Shown: piece after piece, positions 17,051 through 25,273 of the stretch | Position numbering within the stretch: position 1 is the first letter of the stretch | Layout: each line of letters starts with the position of its first letter | NCBI GenBank assembly: GCA_963713545.1 | Contig: CAVQME010000011.1 | Coordinates: forward strand, 93,007-157,006 | Direction: 5' to 3' | Origin: CAVPLM01 sp963713545 | GTDB lineage: Bacteria; Actinomycetota; Thermoleophilia; RBG-16-64-13 | DNA length: 64,000 bases | The notes under the pieces: generated by a model | Databases searched by the model: none | The model's input: only the letters and a program-made list of their open reading frames with translations | Told to the model about the DNA's origin: nothing | Translations under genes and position numbers: made by a program

Positions 17051-19432
17051 ATGACTGAGCCGCTGCACGTCGCCTTCGTCTGGCACATGCACCAGCCCTA
17101 CTACCGGTCCGCCGGCTCGGGGGCGTTCGAGCTGCCCTGGGTCCGGTTGCACGCCCTCAAGGACTATCTGGACATGGTGGAGACCCTGAGCCCCTACCCG
17201 GAGATCCACCAGACGTTCAATCTGGTCCCTTCGTTGGTCGAGCAGCTGGAATACTACGCCGCCGGAGACTTCGTCGATGTCTACTGGGCGCACACTCTCA
17301 AACCTGCCGCCGAGCTCGATCCGGCCGATCAGACCTTCATCGTGGAACGCATGTGCGAGCATCCCGACCATCCTCGAGCCCACCTCCACCCTCGCTATCT
17401 CGAACTTGCGCGCAAGAGGGAGGCGCAGGCTTCCCTCGGATGGGAAGCCTGCGCCCAGGCTTTTACCGTCGCCGAACTCCGCGACCTACAGGTCTGGTTC
17501 AATCTCGCCTGGTTCGATCCGGAGGTGATGGAGAAAGGGGCTCTCGCGGAACTTGTGCAGCGCGGTCGAGACTTCCGAGAGGAGGACAAGCGGCTGCTGG
17601 CCGAGGTTCAGGCCGAGATTCTCACGCGTACCCTCCCCGCATATCGTTCGGCAGCCGAACGCGGGCAGATCGAGATCTCGACCTCTCCCTACTTTCATCC
17701 TATCTTGCCCCTGCTCGCGAACAGTGACTCGGCCCGTATCTCGGCCGCCGACCAGCTTCTGCCGCCGCGGCGGTTCGCTCATGGTGAGGACGCCGAGGAG
17801 CAGATCCGGACAGCCGTGGCCAAGCACACCCAGGTTTTCGGCGCGCCGCCTCGGGGTATGTGGTGCTCCGAACAAGCGGTTGGCGAAGACGTGATCCCCC
17901 TTCTCATCCGGTCCGGTCTGCAGTGGACCATCTCCGACGAGACGGTCTTGGCCCGGTCGCTTTCCGGAGCTGCGGTCTCTGAGTCTGCGGCCTGGAAGCC
18001 GGCTGCGTCGGAGTCGGACGCCCGGGCCGACCCCTGGGGGACCGGCCCGGGTCCCAGAGCGCTCCAGCACGAGCGCTACAGGGCCTACCGGCTCGAGCGA
18101 GAGGAGGGCGAGGTCGCCATCGTCTTCCGCGACCACACCCTCTCGGACCTCATCGGTTTCGCCTACCAGTCTTGGGCGGCCCGGGACGCGGCCATCGACC
18201 TCCTCCAAAGACTGAGGGAGATCCGGACCACCGTCTCTTTGGCCTCCAGAGATCCGGCGGATGTCCCGCTGGTCACCATCGCCCTTGACGGCGAGAACGC
18301 CTGGGAGTACTACCCCCGCGACGGGCGTGATTTCCTCCAGTATCTATACGAGGGACTGAGGGCCGACCCAGCGTTCCGCTGCCTGACGATCTCAGAGCAT
18401 CTCCGCGAAGTACCCCCGCGGCGTTCTCTTGGATGGCTCCACACTGGCTCATGGATCGGGGGAGACCTGCGCACGTGGAGTGGCGACCGAGCCCACAACA
18501 GGGCGTGGGACTTACTCCATCACGCACGCGACCTAGCAGCCTCAAAGCGCGTTGCTGTGATGACGGCATCGGCACCGGGAGCGTCAGAACCGCAAACCCC
18601 GGCGCCGCCAGGGTCGGCAGAGCCAGAGTCGGCAGCGCGAGTGGCGGAGCCCCCCGGTCGGGCGTCGCTCCAGCCGCATCCCGGACAGGAAGCAGTCGCA
18701 GACGGGGGTGACCTCGCCGAATCCGCGTGGCGTCACGTCATGATCGCCGAGGGTAGCGACTGGTTCTGGTGGTTCGGCGATCATCATCACAGCGACCTGG
18801 ATCACGTCTGGGATCGCGATTTCCGCCGGCATCTCCAGGAGATCTATCGGATCCTGGGAGAATCCGTGCCCGAAAGACTGTTCCTTCCCATTCTGGACCA
18901 GGCGCCGTCAGCCCTGCCCTCTCGTCCCCAGGCCGAGCTGAGCCCGCTCATCGACGGCCTTGTGGGGGGTGGGCCCGCCGGCGAAGGCTCCGAGTGGGAC
19001 TCCGCCGGCTTCTTGGCGCCGGACCTGCCGTCCACCATGCAGCGTTCCGAAGCGACACGCATACGTGCGGTTCGTTTCGGCTGGAGCCGGGACCGGCTGT
19101 GCTTGCTGATCGTACCCGAGTCTTCGACCCTTTTGCCCGGCCTTGAGATCGAGGTCCGGATCACCCGAGTCGAAAGGGGGGACGACCCCGTACTGTCGCT
19201 GACCCTGGCAGAAGAGGGGCGAGCGGCGGTAACCTGCAGTCAGTGCTCGGGCCAGCCGGTACAGGCTGAGGTCGCCTGGGGAAACGTGGTAGAGGTCGCC
19301 TTTTCCGTGGATACTTCTGAGGGCGCCGTCTCCGACCTGTCCGGACTGGTATTGCGCATCGGGCGGAATGGCCTGACCGAGCACGTGTTTCACAGCGCCG
19401 GGCTGGCATCTCTGGGATGGAGGGCAGGATGA
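17051..19432 (+). CDS. glycoside hydrolase family 57 protein (long form, amylopullulanase-like)
   Basis: A 793-residue GH57 enzyme. Conserved regions in order are HMHQPYY (1), EISTSPYFHPILPLL (2), GMWCSEQAVGEDVIP with the likely Glu nucleophile (3), LDGENAWEYYPRDG with the likely Asp acid/base (4) and FWWFGDHHHSDLD (5). A low-complexity Ala/Pro/Glu segment (near 515-560) splits regions 4 and 5. A C-terminal beta domain of about 150 residues may bind glucan. No signal peptide is seen, so it is probably cytoplasmic. It ends overlapping the next gene by four bases. Confidence 0.85.
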   Translation: MTEPLHVAFVWHMHQPYYRSAGSGAFELPWVRLHALKDYLDMVETLSPYPEIHQTFNLVPSLVEQLEYYAAGDFVDVYWAHTLKPAAELDPADQTFIVERMCEHPDHPRAHLHPRYLELARKREAQASLGWEACAQAFTVAELRDLQVWFNLAWFDPEVMEKGALAELVQRGRDFREEDKRLLAEVQAEILTRTLPAYRSAAERGQIEISTSPYFHPILPLLANSDSARISAADQLLPPRRFAHGEDAEEQIRTAVAKHTQVFGAPPRGMWCSEQAVGEDVIPLLIRSGLQWTISDETVLARSLSGAAVSESAAWKPAASESDARADPWGTGPGPRALQHERYRAYRLEREEGEVAIVFRDHTLSDLIGFAYQSWAARDAAIDLLQRLREIRTTVSLASRDPADVPLVTIALDGENAWEYYPRDGRDFLQYLYEGLRADPAFRCLTISEHLREVPPRRSLGWLHTGSWIGGDLRTWSGDRAHNRAWDLLHHARDLAASKRVAVMTASAPGASEPQTPAPPGSAEPESAARVAEPPGRASLQPHPGQEAVADGGDLAESAWRHVMIAEGSDWFWWFGDHHHSDLDHVWDRDFRRHLQEIYRILGESVPERLFLPILDQAPSALPSRPQAELSPLIDGLVGGGPAGEGSEWDSAGFLAPDLPSTMQRSEATRIRAVRFGWSRDRLCLLIVPESSTLLPGLEIEVRITRVERGDDPVLSLTLAEEGRAAVTCSQCSGQPVQAEVAWGNVVEVAFSVDTSEGAVSDLSGLVLRIGRNGLTEHVFHSAGLASLGWRAG

Positions 19433-20268
19433 AGCGATCCGACGTGCTCACGTTCATGAGCGATTTCGGCTGGAATGGTGGGTATGTGGCCGCGTGCGAG
19501 GCCGTTATAGCCAGGGTCCGGCCGGAGGCGCGGGTCTCTCACATCTCTCACGAAGTTGGCGTAGGCGACGTAGCCGCCGGAGCGACGATCCTGGCCCGCG
19601 TGGCCCCGTTGTATCCTCCTGCGGTCCATCTCGCGGTCATAGACCCGGGCGTGGGCACAGACCGCCGGCCTCTGGCCATTGTCGCAGATCGTGGCGACGT
19701 TCTAGTCGGCCCCGACAATGGGCTGCTGGTGCCCGCCGCGGAGGCGCTGGGGGGTCTGCGACAAGCCTGGCTTCTCGACCCGAAGCAGGTGCGCACAGAG
19801 GCCGATCTGCCTCCAGCCGCCGTCTCATCGACCTTTCACGGACGCGACGTGTTCGCGCCGGCAGCCGCGCTTTTCTCGAAGAATACCGATCCCGCCGTGT
19901 GCGGTGCATCCGTGGACCCAGCTGGCCTGGTTCGGCTGACTCCGCCCATGTGGCAGGTCTTCGCCGAGGGTGCGACCGCCGAGGTCATAGAGATCGATCG
20001 TTTTGGCAACGTGGGCCTGGCTTTGCCGTTCGACGAGTTCCTTCCTCGGATGGGTGCGTTCACCGTTGAGATAGAAGGTGAGGGACTGTCCGAATGGACC
20101 GCTCGTGTGGTGCGCACCTATGCAGAGCTCCGTCCGGGGGAACTGGGTCTTTTTCGCGACTCCTGGGGGCAGGTGGCTCTCGCCTTGAACGGGGCAAGCG
20201 CCGCCGAGCTTCTGTCCGTGCAACGAGGCGTCACAGTGCGCCTGGCCGGCCTTGCCGCCGGCGTCTGA
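19429..20268 (+). CDS. SAM hydroxide adenosyltransferase family protein (DUF62)
   Basis: A 279-residue protein of the SAM hydroxide adenosyltransferase/fluorinase fold, which normally hydrolyses SAM to adenosine and methionine. Visible blocks are LTFMSDFGWNGGYVAACE, VHLAVIDPGVGTDRRP, VGPDNGLLVPAA, FHGRDVFAPAAA and IDRFGNVGLALP. ATG 19429 overlaps the GH57 stop (ATGA) and has a GGAGGG ribosome-binding site; an in-frame ATG at 19417 is possible. The fluorinase-specific loop is not recognised, so SAM hydrolysis is the best guess. Its role next to a glucan cassette is unclear. Confidence 0.86.
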   Translation: MKRSDVLTFMSDFGWNGGYVAACEAVIARVRPEARVSHISHEVGVGDVAAGATILARVAPLYPPAVHLAVIDPGVGTDRRPLAIVADRGDVLVGPDNGLLVPAAEALGGLRQAWLLDPKQVRTEADLPPAAVSSTFHGRDVFAPAAALFSKNTDPAVCGASVDPAGLVRLTPPMWQVFAEGATAEVIEIDRFGNVGLALPFDEFLPRMGAFTVEIEGEGLSEWTARVVRTYAELRPGELGLFRDSWGQVALALNGASAAELLSVQRGVTVRLAGLAAGV

Positions 20269-21658
20269 TGCCGTCGCACTTCCGGCGCGGGTCGTGACCA
20301 GCCAAGGACAAGCCCGAAGAAAGGGGAGGCGGCCACCCTCACCATCCTCATCAGCCTCGCGCGAGAAACCTGGACCCGCGGAGCAAGACGGACCACCGGC
20401 GCACGCCCCCGGCTCCCGCGCGAGATCGCACACCACTCTCCTCACCGGGCCACGGGTCGGCGCGCGCACCAACCGCGGCGCTCAGCCCCCACCAGCCCCT
20501 CGCGCCCCTCAAGCCGAACCCCTGCTGACCCCGCGGTCGTTCCTGGCTCTTTACAGGCCTGATCTCGCCCAGATTCTCGCGGAGGGCGATGCTCCTTCTT
20601 ACCGGTACACGCAGATATGCGAGCATCTCTTCCAGCGGCCGCTCCGACCTTTCGCGGATGCCACCATGCTGCCGGGACAGATGCGAGCCACCATCGATCC
20701 CTTGGCCACCTGCACTCTGACTCTCGTGGAAGCCCGATCGTCCAGCGACGGTACTACGAAGCTCCTCCTGTCCGCACGGGACGGCCTACCCGTAGAGACG
20801 GTGATCATGCGCTATTCCCGGAGGGCCACGGTGTGCATCTCAAGCCAGTGCGGCTGCCCGGTGGGCTGCAGCTTCTGTGCCACGGGAGCCATGGGACTGC
20901 GCCGAAATCTTACCGTTGCGGAGATAGTCGATCAGGTGCGAGCGGCCGTCGCCTTGGTGGGAGAAGAGGGGCGGCGTGTCTCGAACGTGGTGTATATGGG
21001 GATGGGTGAGCCACTTCTCAACCTGGGGCCGGTACTTGAGTCGGTCCGGATCCTCACGCAACCACTTGGGCAAGGACTGGCCCACAGGTCGCTGTCGATC
21101 TCCACCATAGGCATCCCCCGGGGCATCCTCCGCCTCGCCCACACCGAGCCGCAAGTCAATCTCGCCGTGTCTCTGCACGCACCCGACGATCGCACCCGAG
21201 CCCTTCTGGTTCCTCAGAGTCACTGGCACAGTGTGGGCGAGATCCTTGACGCGGCCTGGCAGCACTTCGACCTCACCCATCGGAAGCTGCTGGTCGAGTA
21301 CGTCCTTATCGAGGGCGTGAACGACTCGGCAGATCATGCCCGAAGACTTGCAGGCATTCTCCGCGGGCATGTGGTCACCGTGAATCTAATGGCGTGGAAT
21401 CAAACCCTCCCGTCCGTGTGGGCTCATGGCGAACAGTCCACGTGCCCGCAGGCCGAGCCGCAGACCCATCGCCTCAACTCCGCTACAGCGTCGGGGCAAG
21501 CCCGGCGTCTTCGATCATCCAGCCCGGCCGCGATCGCGGCTTTCAAGAACATGCTCGTCGCGGCGCACATCGAGACGGTGGTCAGACGCAGCATGGGCGC
21601 CGGCATCCAGGCCGCCTGCGGCCAACTTGCCGGCCGCGCCCTGCCGAGACCGGACTAG
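20252..21658 (+). CDS. rlmN: 23S rRNA (adenine-C2)-methyltransferase RlmN family
   Basis: A radical SAM methylase that modifies A2503 of 23S rRNA and often A37 of tRNAs. The cluster motif is CGCPVGCSFCATG (CxxxCxxC). NVVYMGMGEPLLN and the C-terminal RRSMGAGIQAACGQLAG, with the resolving cysteine, are diagnostic. The start is uncertain: the open frame has no ATG before the domain; TTG 20252 (16-base overlap with the previous gene) and GTG 20294 are the only upstream options. Either gives an odd ~80-residue Pro/Arg/Ser-rich N-terminal extension before LTPRSFLALYRPDLA. Confidence 0.85.
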   Translation: MPPASDAVALPARVVTSQGQARRKGRRPPSPSSSASREKPGPAEQDGPPAHAPGSRARSHTTLLTGPRVGARTNRGAQPPPAPRAPQAEPLLTPRSFLALYRPDLAQILAEGDAPSYRYTQICEHLFQRPLRPFADATMLPGQMRATIDPLATCTLTLVEARSSSDGTTKLLLSARDGLPVETVIMRYSRRATVCISSQCGCPVGCSFCATGAMGLRRNLTVAEIVDQVRAAVALVGEEGRRVSNVVYMGMGEPLLNLGPVLESVRILTQPLGQGLAHRSLSISTIGIPRGILRLAHTEPQVNLAVSLHAPDDRTRALLVPQSHWHSVGEILDAAWQHFDLTHRKLLVEYVLIEGVNDSADHARRLAGILRGHVVTVNLMAWNQTLPSVWAHGEQSTCPQAEPQTHRLNSATASGQARRLRSSSPAAIAAFKNMLVAAHIETVVRRSMGAGIQAACGQLAGRALPRPD

Positions 21659-21831
21659 CCGCGGAAGCCAGCCCGGCCCATACCGCGCCCGCGATCGCCC
21701 TCAAGCAACGGAGTTGGGAGTGTGCGAGCGGGCCACGGTGGTATGATGGTATGACCATCAGTTCCTACCCTTTGAAGCGGGTACCTGCGTTCGCGAGCAC
21801 CGGGCGAGTCCGGTAGCCGTCTCCCTGGTTG
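21659..21831. other. convergent spacer between rlmN and cobO
   Basis: No gene is seen. It holds a GATGGT-ATG-ACCATC inverted repeat (21745-21759) and a CTACCC/GGGTAC stem further on. Neither is followed by a clear U-run, so the terminators of the two convergent genes cannot be pinpointed. Confidence 0.4.
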
Positions 21832-22353
21832 TCAGTACTCGATGCCTTTTCGAGCAGGTACACCTTGGTCGAAGGCGTGCTTCAGGCAGCGCATCTCTGT
21901 GGCAGTGTCTGCCACCTCAATAATCTCGGGCTTCGCATCCCGTCCGGTAATCACGACCGACAACTTGCTTGGCCGGTCGGCCAGCAGCGCGAGCACTTCT
22001 CCGACCTCCACATAACCTTCGGCGACGGCGCAGTTCAGTTCGTCCAAGACCAGTAGATCGTGCCGCCCCGAAAAGGCGATCTCCTTCGCGACCGCCCAGG
22101 CCTCCCGTGCTAGCTTGCGAGGCTCAGAAGGGTCCTCGGCAAGCCAAGTAAAACCCGAGCCTATGCGCGTCAGCTCGATGTTGCCGCATGTGGCGACTGC
22201 TTTCACTTCGCCGTAGTCCCATACCCCTTTGATGAACTGCACGATCGCCACGTCTAGTCCGTGGCCGGACGCTCGTATGGCCGCGCCAAAGGCTGCCGTG
22301 GTCTTCCCTTTACCCTCGCCGGTATAAACGATGACCCTGCCTCTACCCAGCAT
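21832..22353 (-). CDS. cobO: cob(I)alamin adenosyltransferase (CobO/BtuR type)
   Basis: A 173-residue P-loop enzyme that adenosylates corrinoids in coenzyme B12 synthesis or salvage. The P-loop is YTGEGKGKTTAAFG near the N-terminus. VAIVQFIKGVWDYGE, DLLVLDELNCAVAEGYV and SVVITGRDAKPEIIEVAD are all CobO signatures. ATG 22353 has a GAGAAGGA ribosome-binding site; ATG 22374 is an alternative. No cobalamin riboswitch was recognised in the 125 bases upstream. Another cobalamin-type gene (47.8 kb) is far away. Confidence 0.93.
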   Translation of the reverse strand: MLGRGRVIVYTGEGKGKTTAAFGAAIRASGHGLDVAIVQFIKGVWDYGEVKAVATCGNIELTRIGSGFTWLAEDPSEPRKLAREAWAVAKEIAFSGRHDLLVLDELNCAVAEGYVEVGEVLALLADRPSKLSVVITGRDAKPEIIEVADTATEMRCLKHAFDQGVPARKGIEY

Positions 22354-22478
22354 GTTGTTCCTTCTCTCGATCATGGTAAGGCGGCTCGGATCTTTCTCTG
22401 GGTGTACACGGTTCGGAGAATTCCCGGACGGTGTATCTCATAGAAGGCCCGAGTGCGCCGGGTGAAGACGCGCTTAGG

Positions 22479-22904
22479 TTATCGTGGAGGCTGCTCGGCC
22501 TGACCTGGAGATGCCCCTAAGTCACCACGTCGCGATGCCTGCAGTCCGGCGCGGCCTTTCAGCCCAGAGACGCTCGGAGCACTTATGGATCCCGGTTCCG
22601 CCACCAATGCCAACATGACATCGGGGGTGAACGGTGCCAGCACAACGGTCATCTTCTCGAATTCGATCGTCATAGTGTCCAGGAAGCCGGCCTGGACCTG
22701 GAGTCCGAACCGTTGCGCGGTGGCCACAGTATCAAGGACCAGTGCCGCGATACCGGCAGCGTCCACCTGATCCTGCGCCACGCTGCTGATAGTCAGGCCC
22801 TGATCGGAGACGAGCATCGCGGCCCGCATCCCTGGAATAAGCAGGTACTCTCCCAGAGCCTGCCTCAAGGGGTCGACTCGAACCGGCTCGCCAGCTCCGT
22901 CCAT
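22479..22904 (-). CDS. roadblock/LC7 domain protein
   Basis: A 141-residue protein whose first ~110 residues resemble the roadblock/LC7 fold (IPGMRAAMLVSDQGLTISSVAQDQVDAAGIAALV, then FEKMTVVLAPFTPDVMLALVAEPG). Such proteins dimerise and usually regulate MglA-like small GTPases or sensor kinases. No GTPase or kinase gene lies beside it, so the partner is unknown. The last 30 residues look disordered. It starts two bases after the stop of the orphan gene upstream, so the two are surely cotranscribed. Confidence 0.68.
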   Translation of the reverse strand: MDGAGEPVRVDPLRQALGEYLLIPGMRAAMLVSDQGLTISSVAQDQVDAAGIAALVLDTVATAQRFGLQVQAGFLDTMTIEFEKMTVVLAPFTPDVMLALVAEPGSISAPSVSGLKGRAGLQASRRGDLGASPGQAEQPPR

Positions 22905-22906
22905 CG

Positions 22907-23215
22907 TTACCGCTCCTCTTCAAGCCCGAACTCGACCAAGCGTCTGCGTACTGACTCAGCTGCCTCCTGTGCCCGGGTTCGGTCCGCATAGCGGATCGTC
23001 AATCCCTGGGCACGGGCCGCCATCTCCGAGACGAACATGCTGCAGCGCTCAAAACCCGGATCGCCAGTGAGTATAAGGCCTTCCATCGGCCAGGACACCA
23101 TGATATCTCCGGCAAAGAAGAGCTCATTGGTCTCCGCGCGAGTCAAGCGGACCAAGACGATCACCTCCCAGGCCCCGGTCGCCTGCTCAGGCTCTATGGT
23201 CAGGCAATATCCCAC
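22907..23215 (-). CDS. hypothetical protein paired with the roadblock protein
   Basis: A 102-residue soluble protein I do not recognise. It has an alternating beta pattern (CLTIEPEQATGAWEVIVLVRLTRAE, then EGLILTGDPGFERCSMFVSEMA) and a helical C-terminus rich in Arg and Glu. It has no signal peptide or membrane segment. The two-base spacing to the roadblock gene suggests a joint function, perhaps as its partner or regulator. That link is inference from position only. Confidence 0.6.
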   Translation of the reverse strand: MGYCLTIEPEQATGAWEVIVLVRLTRAETNELFFAGDIMVSWPMEGLILTGDPGFERCSMFVSEMAARAQGLTIRYADRTRAQEAAESVRRRLVEFGLEEER

Positions 23216-23299
23216 GCGGCCATCATATCTCAGCCGAACACCCTGGTCGACAGACAGCTCCCAGGAAGGGACTTAGGGCAAGCTGCGGAGCCAGGGGGG

Positions 23300-23395
23300 A
23301 TCTGGCTCTGAATGGCCGACCGAACGGAGGCTGTCCGACCGGAGGGGTCCGAACCAGGGCCGTCCGAACACCGGCCCCCCGTACGGCGATCGGCA
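23300..23395. repeat. degenerate short repeats rich in GTCCGA(A/C)C
   Basis: The spacer between the SIMPL lipoprotein and the orphan gene contains several irregular copies of a CCGA(C/A)CGGAGG/GTCCGAAC-type motif. Spacing is not constant and there is no coding potential. The function is unknown; it may be a decayed repeat or a terminator region. Confidence 0.3.
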
Positions 23396-23402
23396 CCCGG
23401 CG

Positions 23403-24227
23403 TCAGCGAGTCAAGACATACGTTATCGTCACGGTCGCAGTGATATCGAGATTGGCCGGGCTGATGGGGACGTTCTCCACTTTGGAGCCACCGGCAGCCT
23501 CCGCGGCGTACATGTCGCTGTACATCGGCACCACGGGCTGGTCCACGCTGCCCTCGGTGATCGTGATCACTTGGCCGACCTTGACCCCCTGAGCACTGGC
23601 CAGAGCCTCGGCCTTACCCTGAGCATTCGTGACCGCCTTCTTCAGGGCCTCGGTGACAGCGGCGCTGTCCTCTGCCAGTCTCCACACGGGACCGGACACA
23701 TTGGTCACGCCCGCTTCTACCGACGCAGCCAGCACCTTTCCGACCACAAGAGCATCCTTCAGAGTGACCGTGATCGTATTCGCTGCACGGTATCCGGTCA
23801 GGCTCTCCTTGCCGGTGTCCGGATCATATGTGCGGATAGGATAGAGCGACACATTGGAGGTCTCGATGGCCGAATCCTCCACTCCCTCGGCCTTGAGCCG
23901 CTGTGTCACTTGGGCGGTCGCCTGCGAATTGGCATCCAACGCCGCAGCCGGGTCGGCCCCGTCGCTCTCGACGGTGAGCGTCAGCACCGCTTCGTCCGGG
24001 GCACTGGTGACGGTGCCCTTGCCGCTCACGGTTATCGTGTCTGGGGCTCCAGCAGCGACTGTTGGTGTGCCGCCGGCCATCGTCACCTCCTCAGAGTCAT
24101 CTCCACAACCCGCCATCAGCGCGACCAGCGAAAGCGCTGCGATGAGCACAACGATACCCGACCGTCCCGCCCACCGGCCGCGAGTCCGCCGATTCTGCCA
24201 CCAAGAAGACCCCGACTCATCGTTCAT
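23403..24227 (-). CDS. SIMPL domain (DUF541) lipoprotein
   Basis: A 274-residue predicted lipoprotein. The N-terminus has a basic stretch, a hydrophobic helix (SGIVVLIAALSLVALMAGC) and a lipobox-like MAGC. The mature part is a SIMPL/DUF541 domain (ITVSGKGTVTSAPDEAVLTLTVES, ETSNVSLYPIRTYD, YRAANTITVTL, AEALASAQGVKVGQVITITE). The family is found in periplasmic or surface proteins such as BP26 and forms oligomeric channels in some cases; its role here is unknown. ATG 24227 is chosen because it directly precedes the signal peptide; the longer frame overlaps the parB end. Confidence 0.85.
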   Translation of the reverse strand: MNDESGSSWWQNRRTRGRWAGRSGIVVLIAALSLVALMAGCGDDSEEVTMAGGTPTVAAGAPDTITVSGKGTVTSAPDEAVLTLTVESDGADPAAALDANSQATAQVTQRLKAEGVEDSAIETSNVSLYPIRTYDPDTGKESLTGYRAANTITVTLKDALVVGKVLAASVEAGVTNVSGPVWRLAEDSAAVTEALKKAVTNAQGKAEALASAQGVKVGQVITITEGSVDQPVVPMYSDMYAAEAAGGSKVENVPISPANLDITATVTITYVLTR

Positions 24228-24373
24228 GTCCCACCCCTTTCGCGCCCGATACCCGATAGCTCGCTCGCAGACCGCTCCCTCTCTTCTCGGTCTGCGATCC
24301 GTGAGACGGCAAGCCGTTCCGAGGTGGTTCCTCCTTGCACGTGCGCGCGGGCGGACGAAACGGACAGGCTGGA

Positions 24374-25273
24374 TCACCGAGTCAAGCGCCTCACGAGGTC
24401 CTCAAGTTCCTCCGCATCTTTGAATGGCACTTCGACCACGCCGCCCCTGCCCCTGATCCTGACCCGGGGGACCACTCCAAGTGAGCTGAAGAAAGCCTCC
24501 CGCACCTCGTCGGCAAACTCAGGATCGAGCTCAGTTCCTGCAGGTGCAGCCGGCGATCTGGCCTTCTCCGTCAGGCGACGAACCTCAGCCTCGACCTGTC
24601 GGACCGACATGCCTTTGTCCACCGCTCGTCGAGCGAGCTGCAGCTGCTCGCCTCGCTCCGTCAAGCCAAGAAGCGCCCGCCCGTGACCTTCGGAGAGAGC
24701 CCCGCCTGCCAAAGATTCTTGGACGGCAGCGGGCAGTTCGAGCAGCCGCATCTTGTTCGCAATCGCGGAGCGGCTCTTGCCTACCCGCGCGGCGAGGCTC
24801 TCCTGAGTCGCCCCCAGGTCCTCAAGAAGCACCCGCAGGGCGTAGGCCTCGTCCACCGGGTTGAGCTGCTGGCGAACGACGTTCTCGACTAGAGCCAACT
24901 CGAGACTCTCTACATCCGAGGCACTCCGAACGATCGCCGGGATGACCGTGTATCCCGCCTGTTGGGCGGCGCGCCACCGACGCTCGCCGGCTATTAGCTC
25001 GTACCCGTCCCCGACCTTCCTCACAATCACTGGTTGAACCACGCCAACCGAGGCGATCGACGTGGCCAACTCGTCCAGGGCAGCGGCCTCGAAAACGCGG
25101 CGCGGTTGCCTTGGGTTCCGTCTGATGACACCCACGGGGAGGTCCACCACTCCTGTGGCAGATGGAAGACCCGATCCGGTGGAAGCCACGTCCTGTACGG
25201 CTGCCGCACCATCGTCGGCTCCTTCGCCGAGAAGCGCGGCCAAGCCTCTGCCTAGGGCCGGTCGTTTAGGCAT
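24374..25273 (-). CDS. parB: chromosome partitioning protein ParB
   Basis: A 299-residue CTP-dependent parS-binding clamp that loads condensin and, with ParA, segregates origins. The N-terminal CTPase motif region LIAGERRWRAAQQAGY, the helix-turn-helix around TQESLAARVGKSRSAIANKMRLLELP, and a C-terminal dimerisation region (FKDAEELEDLVRRLTR) are visible. ATG 25273 gives the typical start MPKRPALGRGLAALLG. It overlaps the parA stop by eight bases. Its likely target is the perfect parS inside mnmG, 3.2 kb away. Confidence 0.95.
   Translation of the reverse strand: MPKRPALGRGLAALLGEGADDGAAAVQDVASTGSGLPSATGVVDLPVGVIRRNPRQPRRVFEAAALDELATSIASVGVVQPVIVRKVGDGYELIAGERRWRAAQQAGYTVIPAIVRSASDVESLELALVENVVRQQLNPVDEAYALRVLLEDLGATQESLAARVGKSRSAIANKMRLLELPAAVQESLAGGALSEGHGRALLGLTERGEQLQLARRAVDKGMSVRQVEAEVRRLTEKARSPAAPAGTELDPEFADEVREAFFSSLGVVPRVRIRGRGGVVEVPFKDAEELEDLVRRLTR

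Noticed and set aside
19384..19398. Possible second parS (CACGTGTTTCACAG)
   Set aside because: It lacks the 16-bp palindromic symmetry and matches only part of the consensus.
21745..21759. GATGGT-ATG-ACCATC inverted repeat considered as a terminator or tRNA remnant
   Set aside because: No U-tract follows and no cloverleaf can be drawn through the surrounding sequence.
22354..22478. Possible cobalamin riboswitch upstream of cobO
   Set aside because: No B12-box-like sequence or the long structured leader expected of that riboswitch class is visible in the 125-base spacer.
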